From: Haloplanus ruber
GTDB lineage: Archaea; Halobacteriota; Halobacteria; Halobacteriales; Haloferacaceae
NCBI RefSeq assembly: GCF_024494725.1
Contig: NZ_JANHDK010000002.1
Coordinates: 1-64,000 of the forward strand
Direction of reading: 5' to 3'
DNA length: 64,000 nucleotides
Below the pieces are notes generated by a model, which was given only the letters and a program-made list of their open reading frames with translations, made no database searches and had not been told where the DNA came from. The translations under genes were made by a program, and so were the position numbers. This document shows, piece by piece, positions 29,072 to 38,212 of the stretch. Numbering within the stretch: the stretch's first letter is position 1; every line of letters begins with the position of its first letter.

Positions 29072-29719
29072 TCAACTGTGCTCGCCCTGCATCGAGACGA
29101 ACCGGACGCCGCCGTGAGTCTCGCGGTCGACCGTGCCGTCGGCCCGTCGGGTCAGTGCGACGAGTTTCTGCCGGCCGCGTCCGACCGGGCCGACGACGCG
29201 ACCGCCGGGGTGTACCTGCTCGACGACGGGCGCGGGGAGCGACGCGGGCGCACACGTGAGATACGCTCCGCCGTAGGGAGCATGGTCCGGCCAGCCATCG
29301 TGGCCGTCGCCCACGCGGACGCGAACGTCGTCACCGTAGCCCAAGCGGGCGAGTCGGTCCCGCGCCTCGCGCGCGAGCGTGGGTTCGTACTCAACGCTGT
29401 AGACGGTCCCGTCACCGATCACCTCGCTCGTCACCGCGGCGTGGTAGCCACAGCCGGTCCCGATTTCGAGGACGTCCTCTCCCGGGTCGGGCGCGAGGAG
29501 ATCCGTCATCATCGCCACCATGTGTGGGGCACTGATTGTCTGACCCGCCCCGATAGGAAGGGGCCGGTCGTCGTAGGCCGCGTCGCGGTGCTCCGCAGGG
29601 ACGAACTCGTGACGGGGGACGGCACGCATCGCCCGTTCGGTCTCGGGGCGGTCGATCCGTCCGGCCTCGATCAGCCGGTCGACGAGAGCGTCGCGGGCGC
29701 GGTCAAAGTCGGTGGGCAT
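29072..29719 (-). CDS. pcm: Protein-L-isoaspartate O-methyltransferase
   Basis: A 215-residue repair enzyme that methylates isoaspartate in damaged proteins using SAM. All hallmark motifs are present: MRAVPRHEFVPAEHRDAAYD, DRPLPIGAGQTISAPHM and the SAM motif VLEIGTGCGYHAAV, followed by VYSVEY and the HPGGRVVGPVG strand. Normal length. It follows the zinc-finger gene (stop at 29727) by seven bases, so the two probably share a transcript. Confidence 0.95.
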   Translation of the reverse strand: MPTDFDRARDALVDRLIEAGRIDRPETERAMRAVPRHEFVPAEHRDAAYDDRPLPIGAGQTISAPHMVAMMTDLLAPDPGEDVLEIGTGCGYHAAVTSEVIGDGTVYSVEYEPTLAREARDRLARLGYGDDVRVRVGDGHDGWPDHAPYGGAYLTCAPASLPAPVVEQVHPGGRVVGPVGRGRQKLVALTRRADGTVDRETHGGVRFVSMQGEHS

Positions 29720-29726
29720 GCCTCGG

Positions 29727-30389
29727 TTACCACGCCGACCACGCGGCGGAGGTGACGTCGCGGCCGTACACCCGTTTTGTATCCTTCGCGAACACGCTAT
29801 CGCCGTCGTGATCGAGTTTCTCGAAGCGGTACTCGGGGGCGTCGTCGCGCACCTGGACGCCGGTGATCTCGAACTCCTCGTCCCCGAAGGTCGCCGTCTC
29901 GCCGACGACGAACTCGTGGTCGCCGGGAACCGAGACGGCGACGCTCCGAGAGTCGTCTCGCCGCCCGTCGTTGGGGTGGACGGTCACGTTGACACGGACG
30001 TTGTCGACGGCGCGCGTCCACAGTGTCGCGATGTCCTCGACCGTCGCCTCCTCAACGCGCGTATCGCCCGCTACCTCGATGGACGTGACCCGCGCCTGCA
30101 TGATCGCCTCCGGCGTCTCGACGACGAACTCGTCGCCAACGGCGACCGTGTCGGCTGGCGGCGCGTCGACGGTCGTCGACAGCGATTCGTCGTCCTGCGA
30201 GACGATCACGTCGAGTTCGACCTCGCGGGGCGGGTCGTACTGTTCCTTGTGGACGTGATCACAGGCCGTACAGCGGACGGTGACCTGCCCGCCGGGTTTC
30301 AACACCTCGTGGACGGTCGGTTCCGTCGTCGAACAGGAGGGACAGGCGAGTGCGACGCGGTCGCCCGCGTCGGGTCCGGGATGGCTCAT
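29727..30389 (-). CDS. HVO_0476-type zinc-finger protein
   Basis: About 220 residues. The N-terminus carries a four-cysteine zinc ribbon (LACPSCSTTEPTVH and VRCTACDHVHKEQ). A beta-rich body follows with DEFVVETPEAIMQARVTSIEV and the late block FGDEEFEITGVQVRDDAPEYRFEK (spread over about 24 residues). This is the haloarchaeal HVO_0476 family, of unknown function; RNA binding or a translation link is only a guess. The ATG at 30389 is preferred to one two codons upstream because a minus-strand ATTTTTA at 30414-30420 is about 27 bases upstream. Probably co-transcribed with pcm. Confidence 0.88.
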   Translation of the reverse strand: MSHPGPDAGDRVALACPSCSTTEPTVHEVLKPGGQVTVRCTACDHVHKEQYDPPREVELDVIVSQDDESLSTTVDAPPADTVAVGDEFVVETPEAIMQARVTSIEVAGDTRVEEATVEDIATLWTRAVDNVRVNVTVHPNDGRRDDSRSVAVSVPGDHEFVVGETATFGDEEFEITGVQVRDDAPEYRFEKLDHDGDSVFAKDTKRVYGRDVTSAAWSAW

Positions 30390-30460
30390 ACCCAATCGTA
30401 GCCGGTCAGGCGGTAAAAATCCGCCCTTCCGACGACGGCGTGCGTCGGCCCCCGACGGCG

Positions 30461-32635
30461 TCAGAAGACAAACCGTTCGAGTAGCCGCCGGGGAAGCGGC
30501 GGTCGACGGTCGGCCTCCGGATAGACGGTGACGGTCGTACAGCCGGGGTTCGGGACCTTGGGCCGGTCGTCGAACAGGACGGTCCGGAGCCGGTGGTCGG
30601 CGCCGGCCCGGACGAGTAGGTCGGGCCGGGTGCGGCCACCACCGTCGGTCCGAACGGCTTCGGACTGGACGGGGACCGAGAGCAGCGACGACAGCTCGGA
30701 CTGATACTCGTCGACCGTCCGGCTGTGTCGGGTCGTGGCCCCCTCGTCTGGGTACCAGAGTGCGATCCGGCCGTCGTTGGCCGTTGCGACGGCGTCGGCC
30801 AGCGTCACGGCACGCGATTCGTACGGCCCGCCGTCACCCGAGAGCGCGACGTGTGTCGGGGCGTCGTAGCCCACGTTGTCCACAAGGAGAACCTCACAGG
30901 GCGCGTGCCGGACGACCCAGTCGACGGGGTCGCCCAGCAGGCGCGAGCGGAGGCGGAGCGGTTCGTGTTCGGCGAGGATGGCGTCCATGCTGTGGTGGTC
31001 GGCGAAGTTGACGATGGCGTGTTTGGTGTCGTGGCTGACGACCTCGTCGGCTTCGACCGCAACGTCAAACTCCGCGGCAAGCGCCTCAACGCGGGCCTCG
31101 AAGGAGTGATCGGCCGGTGACTGGACGGTCGCGTCCTCGGTGAGGGGGGCTTGGTCGGGAATCTCGTCGAATCGGACGACGACCACGCGCCCGTCGTGTG
31201 GCCGGACGACGTCCGCCGCCAGTGCGACGAGCGAGCGTTCCCGCTCCGCGCCGACGGCCTTCGTCAGCGCGACGAGCACCTCGTGGGTGTCCTCGGCGGT
31301 GGCGGATTCGACGTCCGCGAGCGCGTCCCGGCCCACCTGTCGGCGGATCGCGTCGGTGGCGACCCCCTCGCGGCGCACCCGCGGGCGGACGTAGAGGAAG
31401 TACCAGGCGATGCTCCCGACCGTGATCACGAGGGCGCCGAGGAGCGCGACGGTCCCCATCTGGGTCAACAGGAGCACGCCGGTGATAGCCCCGAAAATCT
31501 GCATCCACGGGTACAGCGGCGACGTGAACGCGGGGTCGTAGTCGGCGTTGCCCTCGCGGAAGGCGACGACCGCGACGTTGATCAGGGCGAAGACGATGAT
31601 CTGGAAGGCGCTGGCCAGTTTCGCGATTTCGAGGATCGGGACGAAGGCGATGAGCGCGAGCAACACCGCGCCCGTGAGCGTGATCGAGGTAACCGGCGTC
31701 CCGAACCGGTCGCTGACCGTCGAGAGCGACGGTGGCGCCAGCTTGTCCCGACTCATCGCGAAGGGATACCGCGACGAGGAGAGGATGCCGGCGTTGGCCG
31801 TCGAGACGAGCGCGAGGATGGCCGCGAGGATGACCGCGACGACGCCCGCCTCGCCGAGAGTCACCTCGGCGGCGACGGCGACCGGCGTCAGCGACCCCGC
31901 GACGCTTCCGGGGTCGGTGATACCGACGAGAACGGCCACGATAGCCACGTATAGCACAGTCGTGAACGCGAGCGATCCCAAGATGCCGAGGGGAATGTTC
32001 CGGCCGGGGTCCTCGACCTCCTCGGCGATGCTCGCCACCTTGGTGACGCCGGCGTAGGAGACGAACACGAGACCGGTCGCGGCGAGGAGGCCACCGAGAC
32101 CGGAGCCGAAGAAGTTCGCGTAGTTGGTCGACTGGACGGTCGGCGCACTCCCCGCGGCGAACCAGCCCAGCGCCGCCAGCATGACGACGACGATGGCGAC
32201 CTGGAGGCGGCCGGTCTGTTTCGCACCGACAATGTTGACCAAGATCAGGACCCCTGCAAGCCCGAGCGCCACCGGCTTCAGGGGGAGATCGAACAGCAAG
32301 AGGAGATACGGGACGCCGCCGACGAGCGCGAGCGCACCCTTGAACGAGAGCGAAAACCAGGTGCCGACGCCGGCCACGGTCCCGAGCAACGGGCCCATGC
32401 CGCGCTCGATGTAGATGTAGGTCCCGCCGGCCTCGGGCATCGCGGTGGCCATCTCCGACTTCGAGAGAGCGGCCGGAACCACCAGCAGCCCCGCGAGTAG
32501 ATACGCAAGGACAACCGCGGGGCCGGCGATTTCGAGGGCGAGCGCCGGCAGAATGAAGATACCACTCCCGATCATCGCACCGATGCTGATCGCGAGCACG
32601 GAGGGTAGGCCGAGGTCGCGTTCGAGTTCCTTCAT
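30461..32635 (-). CDS. APC-family amino acid permease fused to UspA-like domain
   Basis: A 724-residue fusion. Residues 1 to about 430 form a 12-helix APC transporter with GAMIGSGIFILPALAL in the first helix, PEAGGTYIYIERGMGPL and SYAGVTKVASIAEEVEDPGRNIP. After a basic loop, about 290 residues form two universal-stress-protein-like units (VLVALTKAVGAERERSLVALA; DPVDWVVRHAPCEVLLVDN). Such fusions import amino acids or cations under control of nucleotide binding by the Usp part. Its ATG overlaps the stop of the TrkA-N gene by four bases (32632-32635), so the two are coupled, pointing to NAD- or nucleotide-gated transport. Confidence 0.92.
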   Translation of the reverse strand: MKELERDLGLPSVLAISIGAMIGSGIFILPALALEIAGPAVVLAYLLAGLLVVPAALSKSEMATAMPEAGGTYIYIERGMGPLLGTVAGVGTWFSLSFKGALALVGGVPYLLLLFDLPLKPVALGLAGVLILVNIVGAKQTGRLQVAIVVVMLAALGWFAAGSAPTVQSTNYANFFGSGLGGLLAATGLVFVSYAGVTKVASIAEEVEDPGRNIPLGILGSLAFTTVLYVAIVAVLVGITDPGSVAGSLTPVAVAAEVTLGEAGVVAVILAAILALVSTANAGILSSSRYPFAMSRDKLAPPSLSTVSDRFGTPVTSITLTGAVLLALIAFVPILEIAKLASAFQIIVFALINVAVVAFREGNADYDPAFTSPLYPWMQIFGAITGVLLLTQMGTVALLGALVITVGSIAWYFLYVRPRVRREGVATDAIRRQVGRDALADVESATAEDTHEVLVALTKAVGAERERSLVALAADVVRPHDGRVVVVRFDEIPDQAPLTEDATVQSPADHSFEARVEALAAEFDVAVEADEVVSHDTKHAIVNFADHHSMDAILAEHEPLRLRSRLLGDPVDWVVRHAPCEVLLVDNVGYDAPTHVALSGDGGPYESRAVTLADAVATANDGRIALWYPDEGATTRHSRTVDEYQSELSSLLSVPVQSEAVRTDGGGRTRPDLLVRAGADHRLRTVLFDDRPKVPNPGCTTVTVYPEADRRPPLPRRLLERFVF

Positions 32636-33084
32636 GAGTGTTCGTACGCCGGTCGCGTCAGTTCGTCCACGAGGACAGCCGAGAGGACGGTCGTCACGCA
32701 GAACGGATCGTGACCGGCGGCGGCGACGGGGTCGTGACGGTCGGGGTCGTTCACCCGGACGACGACGTCGGTGGCGTCGAAGTGGGTCTGGACGAGTTGG
32801 GCGAGCAGAAGGTTCCGCTCGTCCCGCGGTGTCGCGACGATCACGGTCGAATCGGTGTCGATGTCGGCCGCCTCCAACTGCCGCAGGTCCGTCGGATCAC
32901 CGCGGACGGTGCGGTGGTCGGCCGCGTCGGCCGCGTCGCCGATGGCCGTGACGGCGTGTCCGTCGGCGTGCAGGCGCCGGGCGATGGTTTCGGCGACGGG
33001 GCCGCTACCGAGGACACAGAAGTGTCCCTCGGGGTTGTCGCCGGTCGTTTCGTCGGTCGAGCGTCGGAGCGGACGTATGGTCAT
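32632..33084 (-). CDS. TrkA-N (RCK) nucleotide-binding protein
   Basis: About 150 residues: one Rossmann-type TrkA-N domain with HFCVLGSGPVAETIARRL near residue 21 and IVATPRDERNLLLAQLVQ, but no C-terminal TrkA-C domain. It probably gates the downstream APC-UspA transporter by sensing NAD(H). An AGGAGG five bases before the ATG at 33084 decides the start. The promoter is probably the minus-strand GCTTATG near 33156-33165, giving a leader with a true ribosome binding site, which is unusual in this mostly leaderless window. The upstream gap to the Lrp gene (33085-33310) holds a dyad and TATA-like clusters. Confidence 0.88.
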   Translation of the reverse strand: MTIRPLRRSTDETTGDNPEGHFCVLGSGPVAETIARRLHADGHAVTAIGDAADAADHRTVRGDPTDLRQLEAADIDTDSTVIVATPRDERNLLLAQLVQTHFDATDVVVRVNDPDRHDPVAAAGHDPFCVTTVLSAVLVDELTRPAYEHS

Positions 33085-33173
33085 GGCGGCCTCCTGTGGG
33101 GCTGGGGTCGGTCGTCGCAGCGACGTGGGCACACCCACCGTAGATCACGGAAGCACATAAGCTAGCGGATTCA

Positions 33174-33190
33174 ATCGACGATCCGTCGAT
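33174..33190. promoter_or_regulatory. Inverted repeat in the trkA-lrp intergenic region
   Basis: ATCGACG, three bases, CGTCGAT forms a perfect 7-bp dyad. It directly abuts an AT-rich ATATATCACGCATATAC stretch with two TATA-like cores. The site is within about 15 bases of the probable transporter-operon promoter and about 120 bases upstream of the Lrp gene. An autoregulatory or cross-regulatory site for the adjacent Lrp-type protein is plausible; this is inference. Confidence 0.4.
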
Positions 33191-33310
33191 ATATCACGCA
33201 TATACATCAAGTTCCGTCACCAGTTAGGCGCGTGGCGTCGGCGGGCGGCGCCGTCGGTGGCGGGCGGGGCGACGAACACGCATAAGTCGCGGTGCCGAGA
33301 GGGTACATCC

Positions 33311-33802
33311 ATGAAAGATGGGGAACTGGACGCCATCGACCGGTCCATCCTCTACTATCTCCAGCAGGACGCTCGGCGGACGTCGTCGAGCGACATCGCG
33401 GAGAAACTCGACCTCTCTCCGAGTACCGTTCGAACGCGACTCGGCAAACTAGAGGAGAGCGGAATCATCCGAGGGTATCACATCGATATCGACTACGACC
33501 TGGCGGGCTACCCGCTGTACACGAAGATCATCTGCACGGCGCCGGTCACGGAGCGGGACGTACTCGCGAACGCGGCCCGGAAAGTACACGGAGTCACGGC
33601 CGTCCGTGAGATCATGACCGGCAAGCGAAACGTGTACGTAAACGCCATCGGAGAGAACCACGACGACCTCAACCGGATCGCCGGCGAACTCGACGAACTC
33701 GGCCTCGACATCGTCGACGAACAGATCATCCGCGACGAGTACGTCTGCCCGTATCATGGATTCCTCGACGACGATGACGCGACCCTCGACGACGAGGCGT
33801 GA
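33311..33802 (+). CDS. Lrp/AsnC family transcriptional regulator
   Basis: A 163-residue feast/famine regulator. The N-terminal HTH runs through DAIDRSILYYLQQDARRTSSSDIAEKLDLS in pieces to STVRTRLGKLEESGIIRGY; the C-terminal RAM/ACT-like effector domain follows (YPLYTKIICTAPVTERD; EIMTGKRNVYVNAIGENHDD). The start at 33311 is supported by CGCATAAGT near 33277-33286, about 28 bases upstream. It binds an amino acid or similar ligand and regulates its own or neighbouring genes. It diverges from the TrkA-N/APC transporter operon, a likely target. Confidence 0.93.
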   Translation: MKDGELDAIDRSILYYLQQDARRTSSSDIAEKLDLSPSTVRTRLGKLEESGIIRGYHIDIDYDLAGYPLYTKIICTAPVTERDVLANAARKVHGVTAVREIMTGKRNVYVNAIGENHDDLNRIAGELDELGLDIVDEQIIRDEYVCPYHGFLDDDDATLDDEA

Positions 33803-33865
33803 CGACGCGCCGTCGGAACGGGAGCGGCCACGCACGGGGATGCGACCCCCGTGGTGCGCACGGTC

Positions 33866-34816
33866 TCAGCGCTCGACCGACGGGAGTTCCACGGCCGTCC
33901 CGTCGGCGTACACTGTCGGGTTCCGGATGATGCCGTCGAGGTGAAGCGGCGCCTCTGTGTCGCCGCCGATGCTCGCGTCGTCGCCGATAGCGACGTGGAC
34001 CGTCCCCGCGGCCTTCTCGTCGAGGAGGACGGAGCCGACGAGGGCGGTCACGCCGACGTTGGTGCCGATACCGAGTTCGGCGAGGTTGGCGGCGTCGCGG
34101 CCGACCTGTTCGCGCCCCGCCTCGACTTGCTCTCGGACGGCGTCGTCGGAGATGTGGGTGACGTAGCCGTCCTCGACCTCGAACCGGATCGGCTCCTCGA
34201 TCAGCCCGTGAGGCATCATCGTCCCGTCGACGACGTACGTTCCGTTGGCCGTCTCGGGGCTGACGAACACTTCGCCGGCCGGTAGGTTGGAGAAGTCGCC
34301 GCCCTCGTGGACCATCCCGGTGTCGGTGAGCCACGACCGACCACCAGGCGCGACCGTGAGGTCGGTGCCAGCGGGCGTTGTCACCCGAATCTCGTCGGCG
34401 TCCGCGACGCGGTCGCGTACCGCACGGCAGTGCCGGGCGATGGTCTCGTAGTCGGCGTCCAGTCCCGCGATCATCACCTCCTCGGTGATGCCCGGAAGGG
34501 TCGCCACGCGGGCGCCGGCGTCGGTCGCATGCTTGCGGGCCCGAGTGTGGCTCAGGCTCTTTGTCGTCGGCGCGAGCGCCACGTCCGTGTCGGCCATCGC
34601 CGCCGCCACGGGCGCGGGCGGTTCGGTCCCGTGTTGTTCGCCCGGCGGGTATCGGAGGAGCACCGCGTCGTCGGTCACCTCGCGGGCAACCTCGTAGAGC
34701 GTTTCGCCGATGTGGCGGCGCTTGTCGTCAGTGACGACGACACAGGACTCACCGGCCTCCACGGCCATACACTGGTGAACGGCCGTCTCGGCGGCCTCGC
34801 GGAGTGTGTCGGACAT
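33866..34816 (-). CDS. M29-like aminopeptidase
   Basis: About 316 residues from the ATG at 34816. The C-terminal half carries the M29 metal-ligand pattern: NLAELGIGTNVGVTALVG, EKAAGTVHVAIGDD and APLHLDGIIRNPTVYADG (Glu, His, His-x-Asp). The family cleaves N-terminal residues using two metal ions. It is shorter than AmpS or aminopeptidase T (about 400), as is common for haloarchaeal members. Longer in-frame starts upstream give an unlikely basic extension. Substrate preference is unknown. Confidence 0.85.
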   Translation of the reverse strand: MSDTLREAAETAVHQCMAVEAGESCVVVTDDKRRHIGETLYEVAREVTDDAVLLRYPPGEQHGTEPPAPVAAAMADTDVALAPTTKSLSHTRARKHATDAGARVATLPGITEEVMIAGLDADYETIARHCRAVRDRVADADEIRVTTPAGTDLTVAPGGRSWLTDTGMVHEGGDFSNLPAGEVFVSPETANGTYVVDGTMMPHGLIEEPIRFEVEDGYVTHISDDAVREQVEAGREQVGRDAANLAELGIGTNVGVTALVGSVLLDEKAAGTVHVAIGDDASIGGDTEAPLHLDGIIRNPTVYADGTAVELPSVER

Positions 34817-34929
34817 GGTCGAAGTCACGGGCGGGCGTCGGTTAGCCCTTTCCGTCGTCACGGCAACCCGGGCGTCAGAGAGCGAGCGACCGGCGGAAGC
34901 ACTATTCACATCTGGTCCTTATGCGGGCC

Positions 34930-35679
34930 ATGGCCGTCCCGATCCAGGTCCTCCACGTCGACGACGATTCGGACTTCCTGGCGGTGGCGTCGACGTTCCT
35001 CGAACGCGCGGACGAGCGATTCGCCGTCGAGACGGCGACGGGCGTCGCCGAGGCACTCGGCCGACTCGACACGGAGGACATCGACTGTGTCGTCTCGGAT
35101 TACGACATGCCCGGCCAGAACGGTATCGAATTCCTAGAGGCGGTCCGCGAGAACTGTCCGAAGCTTCCCTTCGTCCTCTTTACCGGCCGCGGGTCGGAGG
35201 ACATCGCGAGTCGCGCCATCTCGGCTGGCGTCACCGAGTACCTCCAGAAGGGTGGAGGGACCGACCAGTATACCATCCTCGCCAACCGGATTGCGAACAG
35301 CGTTCGCGCGTTTCGCGCCGAAACGGCGGTAAGTCGGACGGAAGAGCGCTATCACAACCTCGTCGACACGGCACCGATTCCGATCATCGTCTTCGACCGC
35401 GATGGGGTGATGGTCTACTCGAACGACGCCGCCGTCGACTTCCTGAACGCCGACTCGCACGTGGACTTGGAGGGGTCGTCGTTCACCGACTTCCTCCACC
35501 CGGCGGACCGGGAGCGAGCGGGCGACCGATTCGACCGCCTCATGAGCGAGGGCGTGTCGCTCCCCGAAGCCGAATTTCGGCTCCGAGCAATCGACGGCGA
35601 GATCAAGGTCGCGACCGTCGCGACCGCACCTGGATACTACCGGGGGGAGCGGGTCGCACAGGCGATGGCGTACCGGTAG
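34930..35679 (+). CDS. Response regulator receiver-PAS protein
   Basis: About 249 residues: a receiver domain (VLHVDDDSDF; phospho-acceptor Asp in CVVSDYDMPGQNG; conserved Lys in YLQKGGG) followed by one PAS domain (LVDTAPIPIIVFDRDGVMVY). There is no kinase or DNA-binding domain. Such receiver-PAS proteins are usually parts of multi-protein phosphorelays in haloarchaea. ACTATTCAC at 34901-34909 is about 25-29 bases before the ATG at 34930, so the ATG at 34921 is less likely. No cognate kinase is adjacent. Confidence 0.88.
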   Translation: MAVPIQVLHVDDDSDFLAVASTFLERADERFAVETATGVAEALGRLDTEDIDCVVSDYDMPGQNGIEFLEAVRENCPKLPFVLFTGRGSEDIASRAISAGVTEYLQKGGGTDQYTILANRIANSVRAFRAETAVSRTEERYHNLVDTAPIPIIVFDRDGVMVYSNDAAVDFLNADSHVDLEGSSFTDFLHPADRERAGDRFDRLMSEGVSLPEAEFRLRAIDGEIKVATVATAPGYYRGERVAQAMAYR

Positions 35680-35729
35680 GGTGGGCATAGCTCGAAACGA
35701 TTATCACCGTCGCCCATCGACTCCGCGAT

Positions 35730-36755
35730 ATGACACAGGTCGGCGTCAACGGGTACGGAACCATCGGCAAACGCGTCGCGGACGCGGTCACGGCACAACC
35801 GGACATGGAACTCGCCGGCGTGGCCAAGACGCGACCGAACTTCGAGGCGGAGACGGCCACGCGCAAGGGCTATCCGCTCTACGCGGCCGTTCCCGAACGC
35901 GCCGATCAGTTCGGCGAAGCGGGACTCGACATCGCCGGCGAGGTGGACGAACTGGTCGCCGCCGCCGACGTGATCGTCGACTGTACACCGTCCGGGATCG
36001 GTGCCGAAAACCGCTCGCTCTACCGCGAACACGACACGCCAGCCATCTTCCAGGGCGGCGAGGACGCGGACGTCGCTGACGTGAGCTTCAACGCCCGCGC
36101 CAACTACGAGAACGCCGTCGGCGCCGACTCCGCGCGCGTCGTCTCCTGTAACACCACGGGACTGTCTCGCATCCTCGCGCCGCTCGACGAGACGTACGGT
36201 GTCGAGAAGGCACGCGTCACGCTGGTCCGCCGCGGGGGCGACCCCGGACAGACCGGCCGCGGCCCAATCGACGACATTCTCCCCGACCCGGTGACCATCC
36301 CCTCCCACCACGGCCCGGACGTGAACACGATCTTCCCGGATCTGAACATCGATACGCTCGGGATGAAGGTGCCGGCGACGCTGATGCACACCCACAGCGT
36401 CAACGTGACGCTAGAATCGGACGCGACCGCCGCGGCGGTACGTGACCTGTTTGCCGACGAGACCCGCCTCTTCCAGATCCCCGCGGACGCGGACATCGAC
36501 GGTGCGGGCAAGCTCAAGGAGTTCGCCCACGACGCCGGCCGTCCCCGGGGCGACCTCTGGGAGAACTGCATCTGGTCGGAGTCGATCACCGTCGAGGAAC
36601 GCGACCTCTATCTCTTCCAAGCGATCCATCAAGAAAGCGACGTGGTGCCCGAGAACATCGACGCGGTCCGGGCGCTCACCGGCACCGCCGACGCCGCGGA
36701 GAGCATGGCGACCACCGCAGACGCAATGGGCGTCGGCATCGACTACGGTCGATAG
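35730..36755 (+). CDS. gap: Type II (archaeal) glyceraldehyde-3-phosphate dehydrogenase
   Basis: A 341-residue archaeal-type GAPDH. The N-terminal Rossmann motif is [17 protein letters not shown], and the catalytic Cys is in [11 protein letters not shown] near residue 140. [12 protein letters not shown] and the [13 protein letters not shown] phosphate-binding region are diagnostic of type II enzymes, which in haloarchaea serve mainly the gluconeogenic direction. The convergent pgk, which acts on its product, follows with a 120-base gap. Confidence 0.96.
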   Translation: MTQVGVNGYGTIGKRVADAVTAQPDMELAGVAKTRPNFEAETATRKGYPLYAAVPERADQFGEAGLDIAGEVDELVAAADVIVDCTPSGIGAENRSLYREHDTPAIFQGGEDADVADVSFNARANYENAVGADSARVVSCNTTGLSRILAPLDETYGVEKARVTLVRRGGDPGQTGRGPIDDILPDPVTIPSHHGPDVNTIFPDLNIDTLGMKVPATLMHTHSVNVTLESDATAAAVRDLFADETRLFQIPADADIDGAGKLKEFAHDAGRPRGDLWENCIWSESITVEERDLYLFQAIHQESDVVPENIDAVRALTGTADAAESMATTADAMGVGIDYGR

Positions 36756-36875
36756 AACTGAGCGACGTCGCCGACCTCACCGCTCGAACGCCAGGTCGGG
36801 GGAGCGAACGACGTGCTCCTGTTCGGGGTCAGAGTAGACGCAAGGCGCGAAGCGCTCCGCCGTCAGTCGGCAGGG

Positions 36876-38087
36876 TCAGCGGTCACGACAGTTTTCAGCC
36901 AGCGCCTCGACCGCAGGGAGGGTCTGTCCGGTGAGCGCCCGGACGTAGGCGCCGCCGGCGATGGACACGTGAGAGAAGTAGTCCTCTTCGAGACCGTAGA
37001 GTTCGATAGCCCGAGAGGTGTCGCCACCGCCGATGACCGAAAAGCAGTCCGTCGAGGCGATGGATTCGAGGACGCCGACGGTCCCGTCGGAAAAGCGTTC
37101 GTCCTCGAAGACCCCGAGGGCACCCTTCACGAAGACGGCCGCGGAGTCCTCGATGATCTCGCCGTAGTCGGCGATAGTGCTGGCCCCCACGTCGAGCAAC
37201 GGGTGGGTCTTCGCCACGCCCTCGATGGGCATCTCGGCCCGGTCGTCGTCGTGTTCGTACGCCAGATCGACGGGGAGGTGGATGCGGTCGTCCCGCTCCG
37301 CGAGGAGTTCGCGGATGCGGTCCGCGTTGTCCGCCCACTGGTGGTCGTACAGTTCGCCGTCGTCCACGTCGTAGCCGACGTCGTGGCCGGCCGCGCGGAG
37401 GAAGAGTTCGCCGACGATTCCGCCGAGCAGGTAGTGATCGATTTCGTCGTCGAGCGCCGACATCACGTCGATGACGTCGGTCGCCTTCGCGCCGCCGAGT
37501 ACCATCGTCACGGGGCCGTCGAATTCCCGGCTGGCGATGCTGGTGTTGGCCTCGTACTCCGACTCCATGACGCGCCCGGCATAGGCGGGAAGGCGGCGCG
37601 GGAAGCCGACGAGCGAGGCGTGTGCGCGGTGGGCCGCGGAGTAGGCGTCGTTCACGTAACAGTCGACCTCGGGGGCGAGCGCCCGAACGAAGGCACTGTC
37701 GGCGTGTTCCGCGGGAGTCTTCTCCGGAAGTTCATCCTCGGACATCCGGACGTTTTCGAGCATGAGGACCTCGCCGGCGCCGAGATCACGGACGGCCGCG
37801 ATGGCCCGGTCACCGTGGACGTCGTCGACGAACGCAACGGGTGTCCCGACGTACTCGGCCAGAAGGTCAGCGTGTTGGTCGAGTGAGACGAAGGAGTCGC
37901 GGCCCGGCCGCCCCTGGTGGGCCATGACGACGACACGGTGTCCGGACTCGACGAGTTCGTGAACGGTCCGGGCGTGGCGTGTAAACCGCCGGTTGTCCTT
38001 GACGATACCGTCCTCGACCGGCGAGTTGAGATCCAACCGGACGAGGACGCGTTTCCCGGACCCGAGATCGTCGAGCGTCTTGAACAT
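36876..38087 (-). CDS. pgk: Phosphoglycerate kinase
   Basis: About 403 residues. Signatures: VLVRLDLNSPVEDG near the N-terminus, RHARTVHELVESGHRVVVMAHQGRPG split across the N-domain, YVNDAYSAAHRAHASLVG, VLGGAKATDVIDV and the C-terminal VIGGGDTSRAIELYGLEEDY. It transfers phosphate between 1,3-bisphosphoglycerate and ADP, next in the pathway from GAPDH. The ATG at 38087 gives the standard MFKTLDDL start; an in-frame GTG at 38099 would add four residues and fits a TATA box near 38118-38128. In-frame coding-like sequence continues for 32 codons past the TGA. Confidence 0.96.
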   Translation of the reverse strand: MFKTLDDLGSGKRVLVRLDLNSPVEDGIVKDNRRFTRHARTVHELVESGHRVVVMAHQGRPGRDSFVSLDQHADLLAEYVGTPVAFVDDVHGDRAIAAVRDLGAGEVLMLENVRMSEDELPEKTPAEHADSAFVRALAPEVDCYVNDAYSAAHRAHASLVGFPRRLPAYAGRVMESEYEANTSIASREFDGPVTMVLGGAKATDVIDVMSALDDEIDHYLLGGIVGELFLRAAGHDVGYDVDDGELYDHQWADNADRIRELLAERDDRIHLPVDLAYEHDDDRAEMPIEGVAKTHPLLDVGASTIADYGEIIEDSAAVFVKGALGVFEDERFSDGTVGVLESIASTDCFSVIGGGDTSRAIELYGLEEDYFSHVSIAGGAYVRALTGQTLPAVEALAENCRDR

Positions 38088-38212
38088 GTGCCTCGTCACG
38101 TCGATAATCGGGCGAGTACTTCAAACGGCCGATTCCCCGGACGGGCGTGTGATATCCTCACGTGGGAGTTGGCGACAGAAAGTTTTTGACCGCGAACGGC
38201 CTAGGACTGTCC

